From Caenorhabditis remanei (taxonomy: Eukaryota > Nematoda > Chromadorea > Rhabditida > Rhabditidae), in NCBI RefSeq assembly GCF_010183535.1, contig NC_071330.1, positions 7,731,717-7,795,716 on the forward strand: a stretch of 64,000 nucleotides of DNA, in the 5' to 3' direction. The notes under the pieces are model-generated. The model saw nothing but the letters and a program-made list of their open reading frames with translations. It was not told the DNA's origin and did no database searches. Made by a program: the position numbers and the translations under genes. This document shows positions 51,641 through 62,916 of this stretch, piece after piece. Positions within the stretch are counted from its first letter, which is position 1, and the number at the start of each line of letters is the position of its first letter.

Positions 51641-54173
51641 TCAGTTTTTCTTCAACTGCTTGTACAGGTCATCGAGTGTTTTCTGGTAAGCGGTTTGAAT
51701 TGGTTTTCTTTTCAACTTGAGGGCCTCTGTGAGAAGACCGCTGTCCGGAGTCCAGATGTCAGGACAAAGATGGATAGCAGCAGGGATTTCGGTGCGAGAC
51801 AGTTTACCTGAAATGAATAGAATGTGTGAATGATTTCGAAAATTCGACTTACTTTTCTTAGCGTGCTCTTCGAGTTGTTTCTTGTAAGCAGCCACAACCT
51901 TTTTGTCTTCACACATTGTCTTTAGCTCACTAGTGGAAACTCCTTCCGCTTCGGCAATCTTCTCGAGATGCTTTTGATTCGGAACAACAAGAGCAACCAC
52001 ACTATCTTCCATACTGCTTCCGTATACACAAATATTGTCGACAATTGGACAATTGAGAAGAGCACATTCAACTTTGGCGAGGGATACGTATTCACCGTGC
52101 TGCAACTTAACAAGATCCTTCTTTCTGTCGATGATAAGAAGAGATCCGTCGTCTCTCTTTTGTCCAATATCTCCAGTTGCAAAGTAAACTTTTCCTTTAT
52201 ATGTGATGAAATCTTCAGCGGTTTTCTCTGGTTGCTTCCAATATCCAGGTGAGATGTTTTCTCCAGAAATCAAAATCTCTCCTTGAGGAGGGTCATTGAA
52301 TGGTGAGTATCCACCTTCTGGCCACTCACGAAGAGCAATATCCGAGCATCTGACTGGTGGTCCAACTGTTCCAGTGCTTAAATCATTGATGTCAGCAACA
52401 CAAGCAGCTCCGCATGTTTCAGTAAGTCCGTAGCCTTGAACAACCGGGCAACACATACAAATGTTCATGAATCTTTGAGTTTCGGCGTTGAGTGGGGCAC
52501 CTCCAGAAAGAACACCTCGAAGTTTTCCTCCCAAAAGTCTGCGAATCTTCTTGAAAACGATACGGTCAAGGAATGGGCTGCAGTATCCCTCCAAATATCG
52601 AGATCTCTTGCGCTCATAGTTCAGCTTAAAAAGTTCTTGCATGAAGCGTGGCGAGGCGGCAACTTCTTCCGAAACAGCTTTGAATATACGATCCATAATA
52701 GCCGGAACGGCAGCCATCAATGTTGGTCGCAGAGCGTGACAGTCACCATGTGTTCCCTTCTGAATCTTTGAAGCACGATCATGTAGAGTCAATGGGGAAG
52801 AATATCCGACCTTAAAAAATTATTTCGAATATAAAAATATTTTTTTGCAAACTCACTTTTGCTCCCTTTGTCAAACATGTTAATTCCGCATCCAACTCGA
52901 GAATGTGAGCGAGTGGTAAGTATCCGATATACGTGTCATTGTTACAAATGATTGCAACTCCATCGCCTTGTCCTAACAAAGCAGCGACAACATTCTGGTG
53001 AAGAAGAATGACTCCTTTAGGTTGACCAGTAGTTCCTGACGTATACATGATGAGAGCAATATCCGATTTAACAGCAGTTGATTCTTTGACAAGTTCTTCG
53101 TTACGAGTAAGGAGGCCATTGAGAGAAAGAACATGCTTGAACTGATCACGGAATGGTGCAAGATCTGGGGTTGGCGCTTTGGAGTCGACCGGCGAGAAGT
53201 AAATGAGAGTTTTGAGAGTTGGACATTTCTTTCCAAGAGTCACAATTTTCGGGAGAAGTTCTGATGAAGTCACCAAGAAAGTGGCCTCAGTCTCTCCGAT
53301 GGCATGAGCGATTGCGTCTTCTCCAAGAGTGGCGTAGACGGTTACGATAGTGACGTTAGCGCGGAAGCAAGCAAGAGCGGTGATGAGCCAGTCTGCACGT
53401 GTTTCAGCAAAAATGACAACTTTCGGATTTTTCTCCTCGTTTGCAAGATCCTTGATGCCAGCGGCAAGACGAGCAACTTGAGTCTCAACTTCTTTGTAGC
53501 TTTGCCAGGTATACTCTCCGAGATGCCATTTTTCAAAAACACGGCCGCCGGGCTGCTTATCTTCATGAACCTCTATCAGTTGCCGAGTTCCCAAGCAAGG
53601 TGATTCATCGTAAAGCTCCACACATTTTCTCCAGACCTGAAATTATGATTCTCGTCATTTCTTTCTATTGATTGGAATTGTTAGTTCCGGCACGCAGGCT
53701 TATAGAATTAGTGTTTAACGCGCTGTACTTATTCCTACCTTATCAATTGTGTCCTTTCCAGGGAAAGTTTCTGAAGCATGTCCTTGAACATTTCGAATCG
53801 GTCCATCACGGTCTTCCACCCAGTTGGCCTGAACAATAGATAACTAACCAAATACTTCGATTTCAATGAATACCTTAACACGCTCCGATTTGCGCAACTT
53901 TTCTGTAGGCGAATTGAACAATTGATATGGAAGATAGTTGAGACAATCGTATATGAAAAACCACACACGAAGAATTGCCATGGCCACGCGAATCCATATT
54001 GGCGATTCACCTTTCACCACCTGAAAATGAACTTTTAAAGGAAGGATAATCACATCTGCATAATTGCTCTGATTTCAACTTGTTAATTTATTTTGAACGT
54101 TACTGAAAACTGTACTGACCTGGCCGAGCGTCTTATCCTTCGAAGAATCGTACACGGACACTTTCCGTTTCAT
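51641..54173 (-). CDS. acs-4: Long-chain acyl-CoA synthetase (ACSL3/4 type)
   Basis: Six exons: 54120-54173, 53874-54020, 53739-53828, 52857-53636, 51853-52810 and 51641-51807, giving 731 residues, normal for ACSL3/4. An N-terminal membrane segment (VAMAILRVWFFIYDCLNYLP) is followed by the AMP-binding domain: P-loop-like IALIMYTSGTTGQPKG, adenine motif QGYGLTETCG, and the fatty-acyl/AMP signature DGSLLIIDRKKDLVKLQ. It activates long-chain fatty acids to acyl-CoA with ATP at ER, lipid droplet or mitochondrial membranes. The ATG follows TTTTTACAG directly, so the 5' end is trans-spliced or comes from an upstream non-coding exon. C. elegans F37C12.7 (acs-4) is the remembered counterpart. Confidence 0.93.
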
Positions 54174-57076
54174 CTGTAAAAATAGAGAAATATGAAAAAT
54201 ACAATAAAAGCTTTTTAGACATGTGAAAAAAGCAGCAGGAGAAAGATGATATCATATGACGCATACAAAAGAACACGATTTTTCAAACTTTGGGGAAAGA
54301 AAACAAAAACTTTTCATCTATGTAGAGCTTCAGGCTTCAGATGGCTGCATAAAAAAAGGTACAGAAATGCAAAAACGTGAATGAGCAAATATTTAACACT
54401 TTCAATCATCTCCTCTAGCAGAATAGAGTGCAAGTTGTAACTAAGTTGAAGTGAACATCTAATTTATTTTGATAAGTGTGCAGAAAAGATTTCAAAATGA
54501 TTTACTGAAAGAAACTCTCCTGGTATTAGTATATTTTTGAGAAAAAAAGAGGGACTGTGAAGCGAAAAAAGACTGAATAGTGCTGATAAGTCTGAAAAAC
54601 CATACACTTCCGGTTTTGTTAATAATGACGAGTGTCTACGCAGTTTGATGATCGGCTGGATTCATAGATTAGACCATCAAAATTGAAAGTTAGTTTTAAG
54701 AAAAGCTGATTACCGAAATACCAAGGATCTTTTTCGAATATGTAACTTTCAGTAGTTAATTCAAATTGTACGGTGTTGCGAACAGCGCCGTTCCTAGTTT
54801 GTTTCCGTTCACTGGAAAAGTCTCCTACCCTATCAGTAGAGAAAACAATGCGTTATCAAATCAGTTCAATCTTTCCGCAAGAAAACCTATTTTTTGTTCA
54901 ATTGGAACCTCACACCGATTACGAGTTAATTTAACGATTGCAATAAAGAATAGTCGGGTCGTTCTTAAGTTACATTTAAATTATAGAATGCAAAGTTGTC
55001 GGAAAGTGATGTTTTGCATACCGCGTGGCAACATAGCAGTCTTCCACAGAAACGCCGAGAAGGAATCGTAGAGGAGGAGAGAAAGAGAGGAGGAAAACTG
55101 CACACAAGCGTAGTCTTTTCCTTTCTTTCTCTCCCCTCAATTTTTTGAACAGAGGAGCGGCTCCCCTCGCTAGTCTCGTATTCCGCGCAGCCCGGAGACG
55201 CAGGAAAGGACGAGAAGAGCGAGTGGGGCGCTTAGTTGGAAGTGGAGGTGAAGAAAATACAGTGAAAATAAACAGAAAATGGTACGAGGGCCGAGTAAGC
55301 ACATGGCACCACTAACAATCTTCTAAGAATTTTGACCTGCAGATCAGACGAGTCTTGAGAAAAAGAAAATCTCATCTCCTCATTGGTAAGACGTGTACGT
55401 ATTATGCAAATACTGTGAAGTAAAAGTTCGCAGTCGTATGAAAATAGTAAATGCTTTCAATTACTCAAAACTTTATACATTTGGACCAGAAGTAAAAATC
55501 AATTAGTTAAACATCGACTGGAAAGCGGGCCTAGCAGGGGGCTATTGAATAGAATTATATCCAACCTGCATTCGAAGCACTATAGGAAGAAGAGCATTCG
55601 ACAACATTGATTATCGATTCAAAGGTCCAACCGAAGTCTTATATATATAATATAAGATTTCGGTTGGATAGGAACATACTTTTTTTCAAATTCCAGGAAT
55701 GAATAATAACCTTAAATGTTTCTGTAGAACATCAGAATGGTAAACATTTTTTTCTTATCGTATTTCAATTGACTTCAACTGAACCGGAAAAAACGAGTAT
55801 TTAGATGACTGCACCTGATCACGTTTCTATTTAAAAAAATTTATGCTTTGTCATAAAATGATGGAGCATCAGTTAGTTTTAAAGCAAGTGACAAAAGGAA
55901 ATGAAAGGAAAGGCGAGTATGTACCACATTAGACCCTGTAGTGTCTCGACAGAAGTGGTGGTCAGAATACCCGCGTAATTTGAATGCTACATGATGGAAA
56001 GGAGCGTTCTATGAGAGAGAGAGGAGGCACAGCGAGAAAACAATGTTTCGCAATCGTGTTCGTTTTACACGTTTACTAGGCAGCTACAGTTGTGAAAGAA
56101 TGACTCAGTGCATGGCGTGATTTTGAGAGAAAATAAAGTCAACATAAACAACCAAAACATCCTAGATTGCGACCGAAAACTATTTTCAGTTATAAAAAAA
56201 ACAGAATTTCGTTTTCCAGATTTTGCAACCTAAAAAAATTGAAATAATGCATAGCGGCAAACCATCTTGTTGGAAACATGTTTGAAAGTGAGAGAACACG
56301 TGCACCTACGCGTAGGCCTACGTGGGAAATTTTGTGTGGAAAATTGAGCGATGAGCATGAACACGCATCAAATGAAAGTCGCGCCATTTTTCGGCCCGCA
56401 AACACAATCACGACGCATTGCGTACAAAACAAAAAATAATTGTGTATACAGTAGTGACTAGAAGTTTTGAGACCGTACACAAATCTGGAAGAATTGAAAC
56501 GGGATGAACTGTTTTTCGTTAGTTTTATTGACTTTAACTGACTTTTAAACGGGAAGGAATGGCAACATTTTGCAAACACCTTAATGGCCAACTGTGAAGG
56601 TAATCTGAAATTAATAAAATACTTTCCTAACTTATGGTCTAGAACTTTCGTCGAAAAGAAAAGAAAGGGAACTGAAAAATCGCTTTAGAGCGTTGTGCGC
56701 AGCCATTACTTCAGTTAAAGTCAGTAAAACTAACGAAAAAGGCTCTTCCCGTTTTCGTCATTCCTGCTTTCTTCATTTTGATCATAGTTTTGCTGGAGAA
56801 CATTTGGAAAAGTGCTGAATTACTTGTGAAAATGTAAACATTTCCATACTAGTTCTCAGAATACAATAGACAGTTAGATTTTTGCGTTTGATTAAATAGA
56901 AAATAATCAAGGTTTATCTTAATGTTGCAGTATATCATTTCATTAATATTAGTAATAGACATGAGAGTGGCCTTAGTTAGAAAATGATGAGATAGCGTAA
57001 ACTGAAAGTGAATTTTTATGAATTATTAAGATTATTTCAAAAATTGTGTCAAAATACAAAAAAGTTTCAAAATTTA
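54174..57076. other. 2.9-kb non-coding region upstream of acs-4
   Basis: It contains a GC-richer block at 55090-55270 (CGCGCAGCCCGGAGACGC), which is the best candidate for a distal acs-4 promoter and first exon, a 41-base hairpin at 55627-55667, and overlapping 12-bp palindromes (CCTACGCGTAGG, CGTAGGCCTACG) near 56310-56325. The frames are spurious. Confidence 0.5.
55627..55667. repeat. 41-base stem-loop
   Basis: CCAACCGAAGTCTTATA and TATAAGATTTCGGTTGG form a 17-bp stem with one mismatch around a 7-base AT loop. It is short for a microRNA precursor and may be a minimal repeat or a structured RNA. Confidence 0.55.
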
Positions 57077-59193
57077 TCACTGATGACGAATATGTCGACG
57101 TTGATTTTGTGAGACATCATCTTCGTCCTCGTATACTTGATGATGATTATTAATCACGTTCATGTCGTGCTCTACATCAAGCTGCTCTTCTTGTACTTCT
57201 TCTTCTTGTTGTATATACCTCGTGATTGGAATCCTCATTGATGCCTCGAATTGATCGTGAAGTAACTTTTCTTGCATTTTTTGGAGATGAATATGACGTT
57301 GGAGAGCCTGAAATTCACAATTTGAAAATAAAACTTTCACGTGAGCAAATATTAACCTCAATCTGGAGTTTGCAAACTTCATCGTTTGTAGAAGGAGCCA
57401 TAATAACAGGAGGCAAACCTAAATTATCTCCTCGGAGAATAGTGCTAGGATCCGGGTATTCTATGAGATGCGGATTAGATCGGCTAACTTCATTAGTATC
57501 TGAAAATGTTTCTCATATGATAAGTCGCATGAATTGAACAAATTATTTAACTCACCAATTCTGTCTGTTTCACCTATAGCCATACTAAATCGATTTGCCA
57601 TTCCACGGATACTTGGAAACTCTCTTCTCCTCTTTTTCACAAGACCTGCTGTTGTGGTAGGAGCAGGTGATTCCTGTCTTTCCGATGAGTGATATTCCCT
57701 CATTTGACCTCTGCTTCTATCTGAATCTTGTTCGATCGATCGTTTTCGAGCGTATCTCATATGTTGCTTCTGAGGAGAACCAGGCAAAGAAGAAGAAGAT
57801 GAAGATGGCCCAGCTCGAGAAGGAGAAATTGTATCATCCAACACAATCTGGAAATATTTCTGTTTGCTTCAGTATATTATTCGCTATTTACCTCGTCTTC
57901 TGTTTTGAAGTTCTTTGAACTCAATTCTGTACCACATAGAGTTATAGGATGTGCATCAGGAAGTTGAGTCTCTTTTCGTTTCACTTCTTCTCTCGGTCTC
58001 ATCATATTATCTTCCATTTCAGGCACGGTTTCGTAAATCATATCTTGTGAATAAACATCACGCCCATACATTTCGATAAATTCGGGCTCAACAGCACGAG
58101 ATCTTTGATGAAAAGGCACAAGATATCCAACTGACTGATTGTTGAGCTTTTTCACGTATGGTTGCCGACGGAAAGCTGGAGGCTGCAAGTATTCAGTATT
58201 ACAAAACTTCAGAAAACACATATCAAATGTCTCACGGCCCACAAGTTAAAAAATACTTACTCCTGTTGGTTGACTTGAATATCGACTTCTATACTCGCTA
58301 GCTGTTTCTTTAAAAGTGTACGATGTCATTCTTGTATAAGACGCTTCTCGTACTTCTGCTTCGTTATATCCAAGAAGATGAAACTCTAATCGATCAGTAC
58401 TTCCACTAACGATATTTTCTCTTACGAGCACCGAAATGTCGAAATTTTCAGAGGTAATATCCACAGGTGCTTTTGTTATTTTTCTTCCATGAAGCTTTTT
58501 CTCAGTACAAAAATCACAGGAAGCAATGAAAGTCTTAACGTCTTGACGTACGGACCGCCAGTACAGCTTGCGAAGAACAACCATTTGCCTGAAAAGCTTG
58601 AACGATTAGCTCATATGTCAAACCAACAAAAATTTCTTACGTTCTTTTTTGTCCAAGGTGCCCGATGAGCTCGTGAATTCTTTCAAGAACTTTACGAACT
58701 TCTCCTTTCTTCACTACCACCTTCGGAACAGCGTTCACAGCATTTTCGGGATTGTAGTAGAGTAGAGTTTCGTTATCATCGGCCATGGAAAAACACTTAC
58801 AGCGGCTTCTCCAGTGGCTAGGAGCGCTTCTATCATTTCTATTGAGGACACTTTGAGGAATATTGTTGGTTCTGAAAAACAAAATGAAATAGCCCATAGT
58901 TTCGGTTTGAAAATCAACTACTTTTTGAATGAAACAATATCGTTGTATTGATCAACTGCCATCCCACCGTACTCGTCGTCATGAACTTCTTCATACTGCA
59001 TACTGTCATCATCATCATTATCCACCACCAGCTCCTGTAATGAGCAAAATAATAGACTCTCAAACCGGCGTTTCCCTTTTTTCTATCGAATACCTACATT
59101 CATGTCGTTTATATCATCCACTGCGATTTCTTCATATCCTTCGACGACCATGTTGTCATCGATTATTTCTGTTGCACTATTCAACATCATCAT
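57077..59193 (-). CDS. Nuclear-type protein with a retroelement integrase H2C2 zinc domain
   Basis: Eight exons: 59098-59193, 58922-59034, 58641-58871, 58261-58588, 57892-58182, 57556-57847, 57357-57499 and 57077-57307, giving 574 residues. The N-terminus is acidic. About residues 120-180 contain H-x3-H-x29-C-x2-C (HELIGHLGQKRT ... SCDFC), the zinc-binding N-terminal domain of Ty3/gypsy-type integrases; the aromatic YWRSVRQDV between the pairs is typical. No integrase catalytic core, protease or reverse transcriptase follows. The remainder is polar with basic runs (RYARKRS, KKRRREFPS) and a coiled-coil-like end with an acidic tail. With eight exons and normal splice sites it reads as a domesticated host gene, likely DNA- or chromatin-binding. 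It probably corresponds to C. elegans K04G7.1. Confidence 0.82.
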
Positions 59194-59831
59194 GAGTCTG
59201 AAAGATACGATTAGAATTTATTCAGAATCTTCCAAAATAATGATACTAGAGCAAACTAATAGTAAGAAAGAAGAGCAAATCAACTTGGTCAGTAACTTAT
59301 AAATATATACGACTGAAAAAACTGAACCTTCCTCTGATTTGAGAATGATTCAAAGACAAAAATAAACAATAGGGATGTATTAGAAAACGAAAACAGACTG
59401 GATCTCTTAATTTTAATACTTTTGGAAATGACGAGTTAAATTCAAATTTCCGCCAGATTGAGCTGAAAAAGCCCGAAACGCCACACAATTGACGCGTTCG
59501 GTGTGTTGAGCGCACGCTACGACGACCGCGCCGCGACCGCTCCGCTTACGAAGTACTAGAAATCACAGTAAACGCGCTCAACTGCACTCCTCGCCCAGGT
59601 TTATTTTGTCGATTTTCGTTCAATCAGAGTTTTTATTGAATGTTTACTCTTCAATATTTTGTACTTTTGTTATATGTAGTTTAAATTTTATCGATTATCT
59701 TGTTGATACATCCCTAGATACTTTTCTGAATGACCTGAAATTTGTTTACCGAGTCAAATTAAAGTTCGTTGTTACTAAATTTCTAGCTAGGAATCCATTC
59801 ATTCAGATAACCAACGAAGATATTGTTAAAG
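59194..59831. promoter_or_regulatory. Bidirectional promoter of the H2C2 gene and the syf-2 operon
   Basis: A 638-bp gap between divergent starts. A GC-rich core (GCGTTCGGTGTG, GACCGCGCCGCGACCGCTCC) lies at about 59490-59550. The H2C2 side has CTTTCAG eight bases before its first ATG. Confidence 0.6.
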
Positions 59832-60627
59832 ATGTCATCTGATTCCCATGCTAGTAGCAGTGGCCCTTCATCCAGTGGCTCAAAGATGAAAGACTTCAAT
59901 CAAAGGTTCCGAGATTTACACAAACTTCGTCAAAAAGCCAGAAAAGAAAATCATGAACAGGTAAATTACTCGATTTATTGTCGATATATGTTCTGTGATT
60001 TTTTTCAGGTCGTGGAAGAAGATCGTCGTAGTAAACTTCCAAAAAATCATGAGTCAAAGAAAGAAAGAGATCAATGGCAGGTGAAAGAATTGCAAGATCG
60101 TAAAGAAGCGGAGGATAAAGGATTAGACTTCGAAAGGGTCCGAAGTTTGGAAATGTCTGCTGATGTGACAGAAAAATTGGAACAGAAAAGAAAGAGAAAG
60201 AAGAATCCCGATCAAGGTTTCGCTTCGTATGAAGATATGACTCTTCGTCAACACACCCGCTTGACTGCTGCTCTTGACCCTGATTTGGAGTCTTATAAAA
60301 AGATGAAAGAATGTGTAGGAGGAGAGCAGTTCTACCCGACTGCGGATACGCTCATTCATGGTAAGTAGAACGCATAAATAATATTAATGTCAATTATTTT
60401 CAGGAAATCATTATCCAACTTCATCTGCAATGGACCGTCTGGTGAAAGATGTGCACGGACAAGTTAAAAGAAGAGAACAGTATCATCGTCGGCGTCTGTA
60501 CGATCCAGATGCCCCAATTGACTATATCAACGAGAAGAACAAAAAATTCAACAAGAAATTGGACAAGTACTATGGAAAGTACACAGAAGATATCAAGGAC
60601 GATCTGGAGCGTGGAACAGCCATCTGA
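59832..60627 (+). CDS. syf-2: Splicing factor SYF2/p29
   Basis: Exons 59832-59960, 60009-60360 and 60404-60627 encode 234 residues, as expected for SYF2. The protein is highly charged and helical, with the family core ([40 protein letters not shown]) at the C-terminus. SYF2 is a subunit of the Prp19-associated NTC complex of the active spliceosome. It is the first gene of the group syf-2, rnp-7 and nuo-4; the next ATG is only 116 bp downstream. Confidence 0.93.
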
Positions 60628-60743
60628 TTCTACTTTTTTTCTTTTTCAACTTTCTATTTTCCTTGCTTCTTTTTCTTTTTTTTCTCCTTCGATCTATTAT
60701 TGTTCCTACTATTTAATGAATAAATACAAATATTACAGGTGAC

Positions 60744-62609
60744 ATGACAGCATTTCTACCGCCCAATCTCCTGGCCCTGTTCGAAGCTCGTCCGCCAGTT
60801 CAATATCTTCCTCCGGTTGAGGATCTTCTCGTTGACAAAAATGCAAAAAGAGCGCCGATGACTGGAGTTGCTCAATACATTGGATTATTTGAGGTTGATT
60901 TTTTTATTTAATCAAAATTAATTAAATAAACAATTTAGGATCCAAAGGATACACCAGCGAAGATTCCAGTTGTGACCAAAGCTCAAGCTAAAGAAGAGAA
61001 ACGGCGACAGAAAGATGAATTACTCGCATACAAAGTTGAGCAAGGGATCGCAACATGGAATCCTGCGGAAAATCCAAGAGCTTCCGAAGATCCCTATCGG
61101 ACACTTTTTGTTGGGCGAATTGTAAGAGATATTTTTTAGAATTCACAAGGTAATGTTTTTCAGAATTATGAAACATCAGAGAGTAAGCTGAGGAGAGAGT
61201 TCGAAGCATACGGAAAAATTAAGAAGGTACGTTGCAAAGGTTACATTTCTCAATTTTAGTTCTTCTATTTCAGTTAACAATGGTGCATGATGAAGCTGGT
61301 AAACCACGGGGATATGCCTTCATCGAATACAGCGATAAAGCGGAAATGCATAGTAGGTTTATGTTAATTAGGAATATGTTGACTATTCATCATGAAAATT
61401 TGCTTGCTCGGAAACTAGAAATTAAAAAAAATTATGCCAAAGCAAAACAAAAAAGAAAAAAAACAACTTTTGTCGTTTTTACAGTCACGTGGTCGGTGTG
61501 AGTTCCTGGGAAATGAATGGGAATGGCAGAGCGCGCAACTCTCCTATCGATTAATTTCTGATAGGTTTGTTTGTTGGTGAGCTCCTTGAAAATACTAAAA
61601 CCTTAAAAACTGACCTTAGAAAGAACATTTACTATCTTTTTCAAATACAGCCCAGTTCTATGTTACTCAAAATATATTACATGAGACTTGAAGTAGGCTA
61701 AGTTTGTATCTCCTGAACATAAACTTATTTTTGAAAATTCAGATTGATTTTTTTCATGAGCGCATTGTAAGTTTGTTCACATATGTCAGTTTTGTTATGC
61801 GAGAATTTCGGGGACCTTTTTGTAAGTTTGAAAATGCAGTCCGCAAGTAAGTTTTACTTGTAAGTTTGCAATTAAACGAACTTCTAGGACTAATGGGTAA
61901 GTAGTTGAGGTAAGTAGTTGATGCCGCTATTGTCATCGAGGTAAGCGCTTGTCGGTAGGTTAGGTAAGAAGAGCTAGTAGGCGCATTATCAGGTTGCAGT
62001 AAGTTTTTCATCTCACATCATCTAGGTTTTTCGATATTCTCAATGGCAAGTTTCAGCTGCATATAAGAAAGCGGACGGAATCAAGGTTGACGGGAAACGG
62101 CTTGTTGTTGATTATGAAAGAGGTCGTACCCAAAAAACATGGCTCCCTAGAAGACTTGGTAAGTGTTTTCTTTATGAAACTTGTGAAAAGTTGTCTATCA
62201 TTCAGGTGGCGGCAAAGGAGATACCCGAAAAACTCGTGAATCTAAAGCAGTAATTGAAGAACGAGAAATGCAATCCGGATTTGGTGGAGGTGGATACGAT
62301 GATCGGGATAGAGACCGAAGTGGTAGTCGTGACAGAAGACAAGATTCGTATCGTAACGGTGGAGGGAACGATAGAGATCGTCGTGAATCTTCTGGAGGGT
62401 TCAGAGACAGTCGTGGTGGCGGTTTTGGTGGAGGTCGGGATCGTAATGGCGATCGCGGTAGTGGATACGGAGGAGATCGTGGTTACGGCGGGGATCGTGG
62501 CGGTGACAGAGGTGGAAGTCGGTACAGTTCAAGTGGTGCAGGATCAGGAAGTGGGCACCGGAGCGGTAGTGGCGCTGGAAGCGGAGGACGGTACGGAGAC
62601 CGTCGTTGA
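60744..62609 (+). CDS. rnp-7: U1 snRNP 70-kDa protein (U1-70K)
   Basis: Exons 60744-60893, 60939-61121, 61164-61226, 61275-61352, 62057-62158 and 62205-62609 encode 326 residues. The N-terminal part ([20 protein letters not shown], then [20 protein letters not shown]) is the U1-70K segment that wraps U1-C and the Sm ring. The RNA recognition motif has RNP2 TLFVGRI and RNP1 RGYAFIEY and binds stem-loop I of U1 snRNA. The tail is rich in RD/RS and glycine ([12 protein letters not shown]). U1 snRNP recognises 5' splice sites. TATTACAG lies five bases before the ATG and 110 bp after syf-2, so SL2 trans-splicing is likely. Intron 4 is 704 bp and holds a cluster of decoy-like 5' splice sites. Confidence 0.95.
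61767..62003 (+). promoter_or_regulatory. Cluster of nine GTAAG sequences in rnp-7 intron 4
   Basis: GTAAG occurs at 61767, 61822, 61847, 61860, 61897, 61910, 61941, 61964 and 61999, seven of them as GTAAGT. That is nine in 237 bp, where chance in random sequence would give less than one. All match the pairing site of U1 snRNA, in the gene for a U1 protein. Confidence 0.6.
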
Positions 62610-62916
62610 ATCTTGCAACTTTCATGAACTTTCGCTCCTCAAGTTCCACACGATATGTTTCCACGACATACGCCTATTTATTTGCTGTTTGATCTGTTTG
62701 ATTTCTATGATGCTTTCTCTTAAAGTTCCGTTTTTTTTCTAATTATAAATAAGATTCTCACGGTAGATTTTCCAAAATTACCGAAAGGAACTATCCATAA
62801 TGAAATATTTCAAAATTTCTGTTTTCGTATTGACTTTCTGACTTTATCAGTCTGAACTGGTAATTCTATCTCGTTCTGTTTTCTTTCAATAAATCATATT
62901 TATTTTTAGACTCGAA

